Assembly (NCBI RefSeq): GCF_900188185.1
Contig: NZ_FZPA01000009.1
Location: 124,001-188,000, forward strand
Reading direction: 5' to 3'
From: Sphingopyxis indica
GTDB lineage: Bacteria > Pseudomonadota > Alphaproteobacteria > Sphingomonadales > Sphingomonadaceae
Length of the DNA: 64,000 bases
The position numbers and the translations under genes were made by a program. This document shows, in pieces, positions 16,488 through 25,718 of this stretch. The notes beneath the pieces are model-generated. The model was not told the origin of the DNA. It did not search any database and saw nothing but the letters and a program-made list of their open reading frames with translations. The stretch's first letter is position 1; every line of letters begins with the position of its first letter.

Positions 16488-17612
16488 ATGCAGCAAGGGC
16501 TCGTCGAAATCTTGCCGGCCGATTATGCCGAGGGGCTGTTCCTCGGCCGCGCGATGGCGCCCGAGGGGCCAGTCGTGCTGTTGATTCGAAACGGAAATCT
16601 CTATGATCTGACCCAAGAGGCGGCGACGGCCGCCGGCGCGGTCGAGCGCAGGCATTTTGCCGGCGGGCGCGAGCTCGGCCCCGTCGCGGACGGGCTTCCC
16701 GAGGGGTGGCGGTTGCTGTCGCCGATCGACCTGCAATGCGTGAAGGCGTGTGGCGTGACCTTTGCGCTGTCGGCGATCGAGCGGGTGATCGAAGAGCGCG
16801 CGCGCGGCGATTCGGCGCGCGCCGGCGACATTCGCGCGATGCTCGAGGAAAAGGTCGGCTCGGCAATCCGCACGGTGGTGCCGGGAAGCGACGCGGCGGC
16901 GGCGCTCAAGGAAGCGCTGATCGCCGAAGATATGTGGTCGCAATATCTGGAGGTTGCGATCGGCCCCGATGCCGAGGTCTTCTCCAAATCGCCGGTGCTC
17001 TCGACCGTCGGTGCGGGCGCCGAGATCGGCGTGCGGTCGGATTCGACGTGGAACAACCCCGAGCCCGAGGTCGTCCTGATCGTCGATCCGGCGGGCGCGA
17101 TCGTCGGCGCGACGCTGGGCAACGACGTCAATCTGCGCGATTTCGAGGGGCGCTCGGCGCTGCTTCTGTCGAAGGCGAAGGACAATAATGCGTCGTGCGC
17201 GATCGGCCCGTTCATCCGCCTCTTCGACGATGGATTCACGCTCGACGACGTGCGGCAGGCGACCGTCGAATTGCTGATCGAGGGGCCCGAGGGCTATCGC
17301 CTAGAGGGCACCAACGAGATGGCCGAGATCAGCCGCGACCCCGCCGATCTGGTGCGCCAGACGATGAGCGAACATCATTTCCCCGACGGCTTCGCGCTGT
17401 TCTGCGGAACGCTTTTTGCGCCGACGCAGGATCGCGACGTGCCGGGCAAGGGATTCACCCACAAGGTCGGCGACCGCGTGAGCATCAGCGCGCCGCGGCT
17501 CGGCCGGCTGACTAACAGCGTCACTACGTCGCGCGATGCGCCCGCATGGGAGATGGGCATCGCCGGCTTCATTCGCAATCTCGCCTCGCGCGGATTGATC
17601 GACAGGATTTGA
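16488..17612 (+). CDS. xylX: 2-keto-3-deoxy-D-xylonate dehydratase, Weimberg pathway (FAH superfamily)
   Basis: A 374-residue FAH-superfamily dehydratase converting 2-keto-3-deoxy-xylonate to 2-oxoglutarate semialdehyde. Conserved blocks include SPIDLQCVKACGVTFA, WSQYLEVAIGPDAEVF, WNNPEPEVVLI, NDVNLRDFEGRSALLL and PDGFALFCGTLFAP, several of which I recognise as shared with Caulobacter XylX; the acidic residues in them form the metal site. It is the first gene of xylX-xylA-xylB-xylC-esterase and starts 24 bp after operator B. An L-arabinonate (L-KDA) dehydratase is the nearest alternative. The neighbouring xylB and the xylC, xylD types favour xylose. Confidence 0.88.
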   Translation: MQQGLVEILPADYAEGLFLGRAMAPEGPVVLLIRNGNLYDLTQEAATAAGAVERRHFAGGRELGPVADGLPEGWRLLSPIDLQCVKACGVTFALSAIERVIEERARGDSARAGDIRAMLEEKVGSAIRTVVPGSDAAAALKEALIAEDMWSQYLEVAIGPDAEVFSKSPVLSTVGAGAEIGVRSDSTWNNPEPEVVLIVDPAGAIVGATLGNDVNLRDFEGRSALLLSKAKDNNASCAIGPFIRLFDDGFTLDDVRQATVELLIEGPEGYRLEGTNEMAEISRDPADLVRQTMSEHHFPDGFALFCGTLFAPTQDRDVPGKGFTHKVGDRVSISAPRLGRLTNSVTTSRDAPAWEMGIAGFIRNLASRGLIDRI

Positions 17613-17619
17613 GGAGTTT

Positions 17620-19056
17620 ATGACCCGAAGTTTAGGACATTATATCGGCGGCGAATGGGTAAAGGCCGACGCCTCGCTCGACAGCCTGAACCCCTCCGAC
17701 ACCGGTGACATCGTGGCGCGCTTCCCCGACGGCGGGGCGGCCGATGTCGACCGCGCGGTCGCGGCGGCGTCGGACGCCTTCGCCGGATGGGCCGCGGCCT
17801 CGCCCGAGGTTCGCGCCGATCTGCTCCACAAGGTCGGCGAAGCGCTGTTCGCGCGCTCGGCCGAGATCGGCGAATTGCTGGCGCGCGAGGAAGGCAAGAC
17901 GCGCGCCGAGGGGATCGGCGAAACGCTGCGCGCCGCGCGCATCTTTCGCTATTTCGCGGGAGAGGCGCTGCGGCGGCACGGGCTGACGCTCGAATCGACG
18001 CGTCCGGGGCTCGACGTCGCGACCTATCGCGAGCCGCTCGGCGTCGTCGGGCTGATCACGCCGTGGAATTTCCCGATCGCGATTCCCGCGTGGAAAGCCG
18101 CGCCCGCGCTCGCCTTTGGCAACAGTGTGGTGCTCAAGCCCGCGAACATCACGCCCGCGATCGCGACCGCGCTGACCGAGATCATCGCCGAGGCGGGGGC
18201 GCCGCCGGGCGTGTTCAACCTCGTCCTCGGGCGCGGCGACGTGGGGCGAGCGCTCGTCGACCATGACGATGTCGCGGCGATCAGCTTCACCGGATCGCAG
18301 GCGGTGGGCGCGCAGGTCGGCAGCGCCGCGATGGCGAAGCAGAAGCGCGTGCAGATGGAGATGGGCGGCAAGAATCCGCTCGTCGTCCTCGCCGATGCCG
18401 ATCTGGACAGGGCGGTCGCGATCGCCGCCGACGGCGGTTTCTTCCAGACCGGACAGCGCTGCACCGCGTCGAGCCGGGTGATCGTCGAGGATGCCATCCA
18501 CGACCGCTTCGTCGCCGCGCTCGCCGAGCGCGCAAGGGCGCTGAAGGTCGGCCCCGCGCTCGCCGCCGACACGCAGGTCGGGCCCGCGAGCAGCGAGGCG
18601 CAGCTCGAGCAGAATTTCCGCTATGTCGACGTCGCGCGCGGCGAGGGCGGGCGGATCGCGGCGGGCGGCGACCGCGTCGAGGCCGCAAGCCCCGGCTATT
18701 ATATGCAGCCGACGGTGATCGCCGACACCGCACCCGACATGCGGATCAACAATGAAGAGGTGTTCGGTCCCGTCGTCTCGACGATCCGGGTGAAGGATTA
18801 TGACGAGGCGCTCGCGGTCGCGAACCGCGGCGATTTCGGCCTCTCGGCGGGAATCGTCACCAACAGCGCGAAGCATATCCGCGACTTTCGCAAGAATGTC
18901 CGCGCCGGTATGGTGATGATCAACCTGCCGACCGCGGGGGTCGATTACCACGTCCCCTTCGGCGGAACGCGCTCGTCGAGCTATGGCCCGCGCGAGCAGG
19001 GATTTGCGGCGGTCGAATATTACACCCAGATCAAAACCGTCTATCAGGGGGATTGA
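17620..19056 (+). CDS. xylA: 2-oxoglutarate semialdehyde dehydrogenase, Weimberg pathway
   Basis: A 478-residue NAD(P)-dependent aldehyde dehydrogenase oxidizing 2-oxoglutarate semialdehyde to 2-oxoglutarate, the last Weimberg step. Catalytic residues: N150 in ITPWNFP, E247 in QMEMGGKNP, and C281 in QTGQRCTASS. The cofactor-binding stretch is FTGSQAVG. It follows xylX by seven bases, with gaggag close to its start. The symbol follows Caulobacter usage and does not mean xylose isomerase. The family call is certain; the substrate comes from the operon. Confidence 0.88.
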   Translation: MTRSLGHYIGGEWVKADASLDSLNPSDTGDIVARFPDGGAADVDRAVAAASDAFAGWAAASPEVRADLLHKVGEALFARSAEIGELLAREEGKTRAEGIGETLRAARIFRYFAGEALRRHGLTLESTRPGLDVATYREPLGVVGLITPWNFPIAIPAWKAAPALAFGNSVVLKPANITPAIATALTEIIAEAGAPPGVFNLVLGRGDVGRALVDHDDVAAISFTGSQAVGAQVGSAAMAKQKRVQMEMGGKNPLVVLADADLDRAVAIAADGGFFQTGQRCTASSRVIVEDAIHDRFVAALAERARALKVGPALAADTQVGPASSEAQLEQNFRYVDVARGEGGRIAAGGDRVEAASPGYYMQPTVIADTAPDMRINNEEVFGPVVSTIRVKDYDEALAVANRGDFGLSAGIVTNSAKHIRDFRKNVRAGMVMINLPTAGVDYHVPFGGTRSSSYGPREQGFAAVEYYTQIKTVYQGD

Positions 19057-19061
19057 ACGGC

Positions 19062-19847
19062 ATGGCGGAATTGCTTGTAGACGCGCCGCCGGCCGGCGCC
19101 CGCTACCCGAGCCTGTCGGGAAAGCGGGTGGTTGTCAGCGGCGGCGGGTCGGGAATCGGCGAGGGGATCGTCGAGGGTTTCGTCGCGCAGGGGGCCGCGG
19201 TCGCCTTCGTCGACGTCCAGACGGCGGCGAGCGAGGCGCTGGTCGCGCGGTTCGCCGACGCGGCGATGCCGCCGCGCTTCGCGCCGTGCGACATCACCGA
19301 TCTCGACGGCTATACCGCGTGCCTCGAAGCGCTGATCGGCGAGCTTGGCGGCTGCGACGTGCTGGTCAACAATGCCGGCAACGACGACCGGCACGAGTTC
19401 GAAAAGGTAACGCCCGCCTATTGGGACGAACGCATGGCGGTGAACCTGAAGCATCATTTCTTTGCCGCCAAGGCGGTGGTGCCGCATATGAAGGCCGCCG
19501 GCGGCGGGTCGATCATCAACCTGGGGTCGATCAGCTGGCATCTGGGGCTGGAGGACCTGATCGTCTATCAGACCGCGAAGGCCGCGATCGAAGGGCTGAC
19601 GCGCAGCCTGGCGCGCGAGCTGGGGCGCGACAATATCCGCGTCAACGCGATCGTTCCCGGCAACGTCCAGACCGAGCGGCAGAAGCGCTGGTATTCGCCC
19701 GAGGGCGAGGCCGAGATCGTCGCGTCGCAATGCCTGAACGGCCGCATCCAGCCCGCCGACATCGCCGCCATGGCGCTGTTCCTCGCGTCCGACGACGCGC
19801 GCTTTTGCACCGCGCATAATTATTGGGTCGATGCGGGATGGCGGTGA
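19062..19847 (+). CDS. xylB: D-xylose 1-dehydrogenase (SDR family)
   Basis: A 261-residue short-chain dehydrogenase with GGGSGIG (27-33), NNAG, and catalytic S156/S158, Y169 and K173 in the stretch SISWHLGLEDLIVYQTAK. The blocks NAGNDDRH, SWHLGLEDL and YSPEGEAEIVASQCL closely follow Caulobacter XylB, which oxidizes D-xylose to xylonolactone with NAD. The ATG after ggggatt was chosen over a TTG three codons earlier that overlaps the preceding stop. The end overlaps xylC by ten bases. Confidence 0.9.
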   Translation: MAELLVDAPPAGARYPSLSGKRVVVSGGGSGIGEGIVEGFVAQGAAVAFVDVQTAASEALVARFADAAMPPRFAPCDITDLDGYTACLEALIGELGGCDVLVNNAGNDDRHEFEKVTPAYWDERMAVNLKHHFFAAKAVVPHMKAAGGGSIINLGSISWHLGLEDLIVYQTAKAAIEGLTRSLARELGRDNIRVNAIVPGNVQTERQKRWYSPEGEAEIVASQCLNGRIQPADIAAMALFLASDDARFCTAHNYWVDAGWR

Positions 19848-20725
19848 TCGTGCCCGAGGTTCGCCGGCTGCTCGACGCCGAAAGCCTGCTCGGCGAAGGG
19901 CCGTGCTGGGATGCGGCGCGCGGCGTGCTGTGGTTCGTCGACATCAAGCGCCATCGCCTGTGGCATTATGACCCGGCGACGGGCAGCAACAGCTTCGCCG
20001 ACGCGCCCGAACAGATCGGCTGGGCGCTGCCGGCCGAGGACGGGAACCTGCTCTGCGGCCTGAAGGACGGTCTCTATCTCTTTGATCCCGAAGCGCGGAG
20101 TTTCGAAAAGCTGGCGGCGGTTCCCGGCGAGCCGGCGCACAACCGCCTCAACGATGCCTGCACCGATCCGTGGGGGCGGGTGTGGTTCGGGTCGATGGAC
20201 GATGCCGAAAATGCGGCGTCGGGACGCTTTTATGTCTTCGATCGCGGCCGGATCGTGCCCGCGGGGCCGTCGGCCATTTCGATTACCAACGGACCGGCGG
20301 TGAATGCCGACGGCAGCAAAATCTATTTCACCGACACTGTCGGCCAGCGCATCCTCGTCGCCGACCTCGGCCCCGAAGGGGTCGGCGAGGCGCGGCTTTT
20401 TGCCGATGTGAAGGCGCATTTCGCCGACGCCTATCCCGACGGCCCCGTGGTCGATGCCGAGGGGCATGTGTGGACCGGCCTCTACAACGGCTGGCATCTC
20501 GCGCGCTTCGCGCCCGATGGCGAGCTGACGCTGTCGGTCAAGCTGCCCGCGCAGAATCTGACGAAATTGGCGTTTGGAGGGAAGGATTTGCGAACCATCT
20601 TTGTCACGACGGCGCAAAAAGGCCTGAGCGCCGAGCAACTGGCGGCGCAGCCGTGGGCGGGCAGCCTGCTCGCGTTCGACGCCCCCGTCGCGGGAGTCGC
20701 GCCGCCGCCGGTGAAGCTCGCGTGA
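19838..20725 (+). CDS. xylC: Xylonolactonase (SMP-30/gluconolactonase family)
   Basis: A 295-residue six-bladed propeller lactonase that opens xylonolactone to xylonate. Metal-site motifs: E in LLGEGPCW, N in HNRLNDAC, and D in VWFGSMDD. A DxxGxxxW pattern recurs in the blades. The start lies inside the end of xylB, so translation is coupled. The role follows from family and operon; regucalcin-like hydrolases of other sugar lactones look alike. Confidence 0.85.
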   Translation: MAVIVPEVRRLLDAESLLGEGPCWDAARGVLWFVDIKRHRLWHYDPATGSNSFADAPEQIGWALPAEDGNLLCGLKDGLYLFDPEARSFEKLAAVPGEPAHNRLNDACTDPWGRVWFGSMDDAENAASGRFYVFDRGRIVPAGPSAISITNGPAVNADGSKIYFTDTVGQRILVADLGPEGVGEARLFADVKAHFADAYPDGPVVDAEGHVWTGLYNGWHLARFAPDGELTLSVKLPAQNLTKLAFGGKDLRTIFVTTAQKGLSAEQLAAQPWAGSLLAFDAPVAGVAPPPVKLA

Positions 20726-22629
20726 CCCGCGCGTCGCTGCTCGCCGCCGCGGCGCTGTTTGCGACCCCCGCCATCGCCGCGCCGGCACTCGCGCCGGTGT
20801 GGACCGACCATGCGGTGATCCAGCGCGATCAGCCGATCGCGATCGAGGGCAGCGCGGCGCCGAAGGAAGCGCTGACCGTCACCTTGGGCACCGCGAAGCA
20901 GTCGGTGCGCGCCGACGCCGACGGCCATTTCCGTGCGACCTTTCCGGCGCGGAAGGCGAGCGCTGCGCCGCTGACGCTGCGCGTCGCCAATGCGGCGGGT
21001 GAGGGGGCATCGGCATCCGACCTGCTCGTCGGGGACGTCTGGCTCTGTTCGGGCCAGTCGAACATGGAACTGCCGTTCGACCGCGCGCTCGACAGTTTCA
21101 ACCAGCGCCACCGCGCTGCCGACGACGGCATCCGGCTGCTGACGATCCCCAAGGTGACCGCGCCGGTGCCGCAGCCGCGCTTTGGTGAGCCGGCGGCGTG
21201 GACCGCAGCGACGGGCGAGACGGTCGGCGACTTTTCCGCTGCCTGCTTCTATATGGGCAAGCAGCTTCGCGCCGATCGCCCCGGCGTTCCGCTGGGCCTC
21301 ATCAATTCGAACTGGGGCGGCAGCGCGGCGCGCGCCTGGCTGACTCCCGAGGGCGGGCGGACGCTCTATGGCGACAAGGCGCTCGACCTGCTCAAACTCT
21401 ATTCGAGCGACCCGCTCGCCGCGACGCAGGCGTTCGTGCCGCAATGGTTCGACTGGTGGCGCACGCACGACGGCGGCCGCGAACCGTGGACCGACACGGC
21501 GATGCTCGACTGGAAGCCGGTTCCCGAAATTTCCTTCTGGAACGCGTGGAAGGGGAGCCGGCTCGACACCCGGCCGGTCGCGAATGTGTGGCTGCGCAAC
21601 AAGGTGACACTCACCGCCGAGCAGGCGTCGCAGGGCGGAAGCCTGTCGATCGGGGCGATCGACGACCTCGACCTGACCTTCGTCAACGGGCATCCCGTCG
21701 GCTATACCTTTGGCTGGGGGGTCGAGCGGACCTATCGCATTCCTGCCGATTATTTGCACGCCGGCGACAATGAGATTCTGATCGCGGCGAGCAATTTGTG
21801 GGACACGGGCGGCTTTTTCGCCGGACCCGACCGGCTGTTCTTCACGCCGGGCAACGGGGGGGCGGCCATCCCGCTCGGAACCGGCTGGCAATATTCGATC
21901 GGCGCGGTCACCGGCGAGCCGCCGCGCGCGCCGTGGGACGTGAATGCCGGCATCGGCGTGATGCATAATGCGATGATCGCGCCCTTCGGTCCCATCCGCC
22001 TTGCCGGGGTCGCCTGGTATCAGGGCGAGAGCGACGTCGGGCACCCCGGTTACGACAAGAAGCTGCAAGCGCTGTTCGCCGGCTGGCGGCGCCAGTTCGG
22101 CGCGCAGGCGCGGATGCTGATCGTGCAGCTCGCCGACTATGGCAAATTGCTCTCGCAGCCCGCGGCGTCGGGATGGGCGGAGATCCGTCAGGCCCAGCTC
22201 GACGGTGTCGCCGCCGATGCCAATGCCGCGCTGGTCAGCGCGATCGACATCGGCGAGCCGAGCGACATCCACCCCGCGAACAAGAACATACTCGGAAAGC
22301 GGCTCGCCATGGCCGCCGAGGGCCAGCCGATGCCGATGCCGCAGAGCGCGCGGCTGGTGGGCGACGCGGTGACGGTGAGCTTCGACGGGATCGAGGGCGG
22401 GCTGGTTGCCTATGGCGGGCCCTATCCGCTGGGTGTCGAGCTGTGCGGCGATACGCAGGAGAGTTGCCGCTGGGCGCTCGCAACGCTTTCGGGCGATACG
22501 ATGCGCATAACGACCGACGGCAAGCCCGCGACGCGTGTGCGCCACGCCTGGGCCGACGCGCCGGTGGTCAATCTGCACGACGGGCGCGGCCTGCCGGTGC
22601 CGGGGTTCGAGCTCGCGATCGAGCGATGA
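20722..22629 (+). CDS. Secreted SGNH-type sialate O-acetylesterase family (probable xylan acetylesterase)
   Basis: A 635-residue secreted esterase with a GTG start overlapping the xylC stop (GTGA) and a signal ending IAAPAL. The catalytic serine lies in WLCSGQSNME; VAWYQGESDV and a late DIHP complete the SGNH/hydrolase pattern. An inserted beta-sandwich (about residues 285-370, with LTFVNGHPVGYT) splits the catalytic domain, as usual in this family. In xylan loci such enzymes remove acetyl groups that block xylanases. A homologue lies in the xyloglucan part at 59.9-61.8 kb. The substrate is inferred from context. Confidence 0.82.
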   Translation: MTRASLLAAAALFATPAIAAPALAPVWTDHAVIQRDQPIAIEGSAAPKEALTVTLGTAKQSVRADADGHFRATFPARKASAAPLTLRVANAAGEGASASDLLVGDVWLCSGQSNMELPFDRALDSFNQRHRAADDGIRLLTIPKVTAPVPQPRFGEPAAWTAATGETVGDFSAACFYMGKQLRADRPGVPLGLINSNWGGSAARAWLTPEGGRTLYGDKALDLLKLYSSDPLAATQAFVPQWFDWWRTHDGGREPWTDTAMLDWKPVPEISFWNAWKGSRLDTRPVANVWLRNKVTLTAEQASQGGSLSIGAIDDLDLTFVNGHPVGYTFGWGVERTYRIPADYLHAGDNEILIAASNLWDTGGFFAGPDRLFFTPGNGGAAIPLGTGWQYSIGAVTGEPPRAPWDVNAGIGVMHNAMIAPFGPIRLAGVAWYQGESDVGHPGYDKKLQALFAGWRRQFGAQARMLIVQLADYGKLLSQPAASGWAEIRQAQLDGVAADANAALVSAIDIGEPSDIHPANKNILGKRLAMAAEGQPMPMPQSARLVGDAVTVSFDGIEGGLVAYGGPYPLGVELCGDTQESCRWALATLSGDTMRITTDGKPATRVRHAWADAPVVNLHDGRGLPVPGFELAIER

Positions 22630-22669
22630 CGTTCGCGCACTGATCCCCTTGCGGTTCCATTCCCGGTTT

Positions 22670-22745
22670 CGTCATTGCGAGCGAAGCGAAGCAATCCAGA
22701 GCGGTTTACGCAGCACTGGATTGCTTCGCTTCGCTCGCAATGACG
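22670..22745. repeat. Perfect 30-bp inverted repeat (dispersed palindrome)
   Basis: The arms at 22670-22699 and 22716-22745 are exact reverse complements around a 16-base loop. The outer end begins CGTCATTGCGAGCGAAGCG. This sequence is familiar as a dispersed intergenic palindrome in many bacteria. It sits between the convergent esterase and xylD genes and may act as a bidirectional terminator. Confidence 0.85.
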
Positions 22746-22781
22746 GGAAACGAATGCCGAAGGAATAATGGCCGCTGAAAT

Positions 22782-24566
22782 TCAGTGATTGTGCCGCGGC
22801 AGCTTGCGCGAGGTGCCGCGATATTTGAGCGCGAAGTCCATCACCGCGCCGCCCGCGAGCTGGCCGGTCTTTTCGCGGTAGAGTTCTTCCCACGGCGTTG
22901 CGCTTGCCGGAATCGGCGGCGCGGGCTCTTCGGCGAGGCGCCGCTCGATTTCGCCTTCTTCGACCAGCGCGTCGCAGGTGCCGGCATTGAGGTCGACGCG
23001 GATGATGTCGCCGGTGCGCAGCCAGGCGAGCCCGCCGCCCGCCGCGCTTTCGGGCGAGGCGTTGAGGATCGAGGGGCTGTCCGACGTGCCCGACTGGCGC
23101 CCGTCGCCGAGCGTCGGGAGCCACATCTTTCCTTCACGGATCATCGCGTCGGGGGGCTGCATATTGACCACTTCGGCCGATCCGGGCCAGCCGATCACCC
23201 CGGCGCCGCGGATGACGAGGATGCAGTCGTCGTCGATGGCGAGCGCGGGGTCGTTGATCCGGTGATGATAATCGTCCGAGCCGTCGAAGACGATCGCGCG
23301 CGCCTCGAACACGCCTTCGTGGCCCGGCCGCGACAGGTAGCGCGCGCGAAAGGCGTCGGAGATCACCGAGGTCTTGAGGATCGCGAAATCGAACAAATTG
23401 CCTTTGAGTACCAGAAAGCCGGCGCGCTCCATCAGCGGGTCGGCGAAGGGGCGGATCATCTCGCGGTCGCGGCTTTCGCAGCCGTCGAGATTGTCCGCCA
23501 TGCGGCGTCCGGTGCAGGTGAGCGCCTCGCCCCGGAGCTTGCCCGCGCGGAGCAGCTCCCACATCGCCGCGGGGACGCCGCCGGCGCGGTGGAAGCGCTC
23601 GCCGAGATAGCGGCCCGCGGGCTGCATGTTGACGAGCAGGGGCAGGTCATAGCCATGATCCTGCCAGACCTCGGGTTCCAGCTCGACCCCGGCGTGGCGC
23701 GCCATCGCGACGATATGCGGCTGCGCGTTCGACGAGCCGCCGATCACGCTGACCGTCGCGATCGCGTTGAGGAAGGCGTCGCGGGTCAGGATGCGCGAGG
23801 GGCGCAGATCCTCGCGGACCATCTCGACGATACGCTGACCGGTGCGATAGGCATATTGGCCGCGCTCGCGATAGGGGGCTGGGATCGCCGCGCAGCCGGT
23901 CAGCGACAGGCCCAGCGCCTCGGCGACCGCATTCATCGTCGAAGCGGTGCCCATCGAATTGCAATGTCCCGCCGAGGGCGCGCTGCTGCATGCGCGATCG
24001 AGAAATTCCTCTTCGTCGATCTCGCCAGCCGCGAGCAGGCGGCGGCTGCGCCAGATCACCGTGCCCGACCCGACGAGCTCGCCTTCGTGCCAGCCGTCGA
24101 GCATCGGCCCGCCCGAGAGCACGATCGCGGGGATGTCGACGGTGCTCGCCGCCATGATCTGGCTCGGCGTCGTCTTGTCGCAGCCGGTGGTCAGCACCAC
24201 GCCGTCGATCGGATAGCCGTTCAGAAGCTCGACGAGCCCGAGGTAGAGCAGGTTGCGGTCGATCGCCGCGGTCGGGCGGCGGCAGTTCTCGAAGATCGGG
24301 TGGACCGGAAACTCGATCGGGATGCCACCCGCGTCGCGGATGCCGTCGCGGGTGCGCTTCGCGAGGTCGAGGTGGATGCGGTTGCAGGGGGAAAGGTCGC
24401 TCCCCGATTGCGCGATGCCGATGATCGGCTTGCCCGAGCGCAATTCCTCGGGGGTGACGCCGTAATTCATGAAGCGCTCGAGATAGAGCGCGGTCATGTC
24501 CATTCGCTCCACATTGTCGAACCAGTCGCGCGAGCGCAGCCGGGGACGTGGAGCCGCTTCGGTCAT
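22782..24566 (-). CDS. xylD: D-xylonate dehydratase (IlvD/Edd family)
   Basis: A 594-residue Fe-S dehydratase converting xylonate to 2-keto-3-deoxy-xylonate. Cluster cysteines are seen in TGCDKTTPS and SAGHCNSMGTA, and the C-terminal GQSGTSDSPS-like stretch is present as SGTSDSPSI. The length matches Caulobacter XylD closely. It overlaps the LacI gene by four bases (ATGA), so regulator and enzyme form one unit, separated from the other xyl genes and on the opposite strand. L-arabinonate dehydratase is the main alternative. Confidence 0.87.
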   Translation of the reverse strand: MTEAAPRPRLRSRDWFDNVERMDMTALYLERFMNYGVTPEELRSGKPIIGIAQSGSDLSPCNRIHLDLAKRTRDGIRDAGGIPIEFPVHPIFENCRRPTAAIDRNLLYLGLVELLNGYPIDGVVLTTGCDKTTPSQIMAASTVDIPAIVLSGGPMLDGWHEGELVGSGTVIWRSRRLLAAGEIDEEEFLDRACSSAPSAGHCNSMGTASTMNAVAEALGLSLTGCAAIPAPYRERGQYAYRTGQRIVEMVREDLRPSRILTRDAFLNAIATVSVIGGSSNAQPHIVAMARHAGVELEPEVWQDHGYDLPLLVNMQPAGRYLGERFHRAGGVPAAMWELLRAGKLRGEALTCTGRRMADNLDGCESRDREMIRPFADPLMERAGFLVLKGNLFDFAILKTSVISDAFRARYLSRPGHEGVFEARAIVFDGSDDYHHRINDPALAIDDDCILVIRGAGVIGWPGSAEVVNMQPPDAMIREGKMWLPTLGDGRQSGTSDSPSILNASPESAAGGGLAWLRTGDIIRVDLNAGTCDALVEEGEIERRLAEEPAPPIPASATPWEELYREKTGQLAGGAVMDFALKYRGTSRKLPRHNH

Positions 24567-25660
24567 TTCTTCTCGATGCCTTCGCGCGTCACAAGGCTGG
24601 GCGCCGCATCGGATTCGCGCCGCACCAGCGTGTAGGGCAGCGTCTTCTGCTCATATTTGAAGCGTTCGCCCGCGCGCTTCTTGCGGATGATCGTCGCGAT
24701 CGCCGACACCGCCCAGGCGGTCATCTCGCGGATCGGCTGGCGCACCGTCGTCAACTCGGGCCAGATCGTGCTCGCCATCGCGGTGTCGTCGAAGCCGCAG
24801 ACGGTGATGTCGTTCGGCACGTCGAGGTGGCGGCGGTGCGCGACCGCGACCGTCGCCGCCGCCATATCGTCGTTCGAGGCGAAGATCGCGGTCGGCCGCG
24901 GCTTCACCGACAGGAGCTTTTCCGCGCCGTCGAGCCCCGAGCGATAGGTGAAGCGCCCCTGGACGACCAGCTCGGCGGGCAGGTCGAGCCCCGCTTCCTC
25001 CATCGCGGCGCGATAGCCGTTCAGGCGGCGCAGGCTCGCGACCTGTTCCGGGTTGCCGATGATGAAGCCGATCCTCTTATGGCCCAGGTCGATGATATGC
25101 CGGGTCATGTCATAGGCGGCCTGGAAATCGTCGATCATCACCGACGCCTGCGTTCCTGTCGCCTTGCCCGGACCGACCGCGACCGCCACCGCGCCGAGTT
25201 CGCTGACGAGGTCGAGCACGCTCTGGTCGTCGCACAGCGGCGGCGGCAGGATGAAGCCCTGAATCCCGCCGTCGGCGAGGTTGCGCATGATCGGCGGCGC
25301 ATCGGCGAGCGTCGGGCAGCTCTGCACCACCAGATGCACGTCGCCGCGCGTCGCTTCGGCGAGCGCCCCCATCAGAAACTCGCTGAGATAGGAGGCGGAC
25401 GGGTTGTCGAAGAGCAGCGCGACGCGCAATTGTTCGCCGCCCGCAAGGCTGCGCGCCGCGCGGTTCGGCGTGTAGTTGAGTTCGGCGATCGCGGCGAGCA
25501 CCTGCTGGCGCGTTTCCTCGCGCACGCTTTCCTTGCTGTTGATCACGCGGCTCACCGTCATCGGCGAGCAGTTGGCGAGCCGCGCGACGTCGTTGATCGT
25601 CGGCTGCCCCTGATGGCGCACGCGCGTCCGGCGCGCGCTGTCCTTGATGTCGCTGGTCAT
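24563..25660 (-). CDS. xylR: LacI-family regulator, probable xylose repressor
   Basis: A 365-residue repressor. The helix-turn-helix and hinge span about residues 20-75 (TINDVARLANCSPMTVSRVI, then PNRAARSLAGG), followed by a periplasmic-binding-protein-like effector domain (FILPPPL, RIGFIIGNPE, VCGFDDTAMAS). It is the only LacI gene in view and is coupled to xylD, so it is the best candidate to bind the TGGTAGCGCTATCA operators near xylX, GH67/GH3 and the large receptor. The effector would be xylose or a pathway acid. AGGAG precedes the ATG. Confidence 0.85.
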   Translation of the reverse strand: MTSDIKDSARRTRVRHQGQPTINDVARLANCSPMTVSRVINSKESVREETRQQVLAAIAELNYTPNRAARSLAGGEQLRVALLFDNPSASYLSEFLMGALAEATRGDVHLVVQSCPTLADAPPIMRNLADGGIQGFILPPPLCDDQSVLDLVSELGAVAVAVGPGKATGTQASVMIDDFQAAYDMTRHIIDLGHKRIGFIIGNPEQVASLRRLNGYRAAMEEAGLDLPAELVVQGRFTYRSGLDGAEKLLSVKPRPTAIFASNDDMAAATVAVAHRRHLDVPNDITVCGFDDTAMASTIWPELTTVRQPIREMTAWAVSAIATIIRKKRAGERFKYEQKTLPYTLVRRESDAAPSLVTREGIEKK

Positions 25661-25701
25661 GTGCGGCTCCTAATCCAGCGGCGAGGGGCGGGCAAGCATT
25701 G

Positions 25702-25715
25702 GGTTATCGCTCCCA
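25702..25715. promoter_or_regulatory. Degenerate LacI-operator-like sequence upstream of xylR
   Basis: GGTTATCGCTCCCA (reverse TGGGAGCGATAACC) keeps the AGCG core and one outer half of the operator. It lies 42 bp before xylR, where autoregulation would act. It has several mismatches, so it may be chance. Confidence 0.3.
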
Positions 25716-25718
25716 CCA

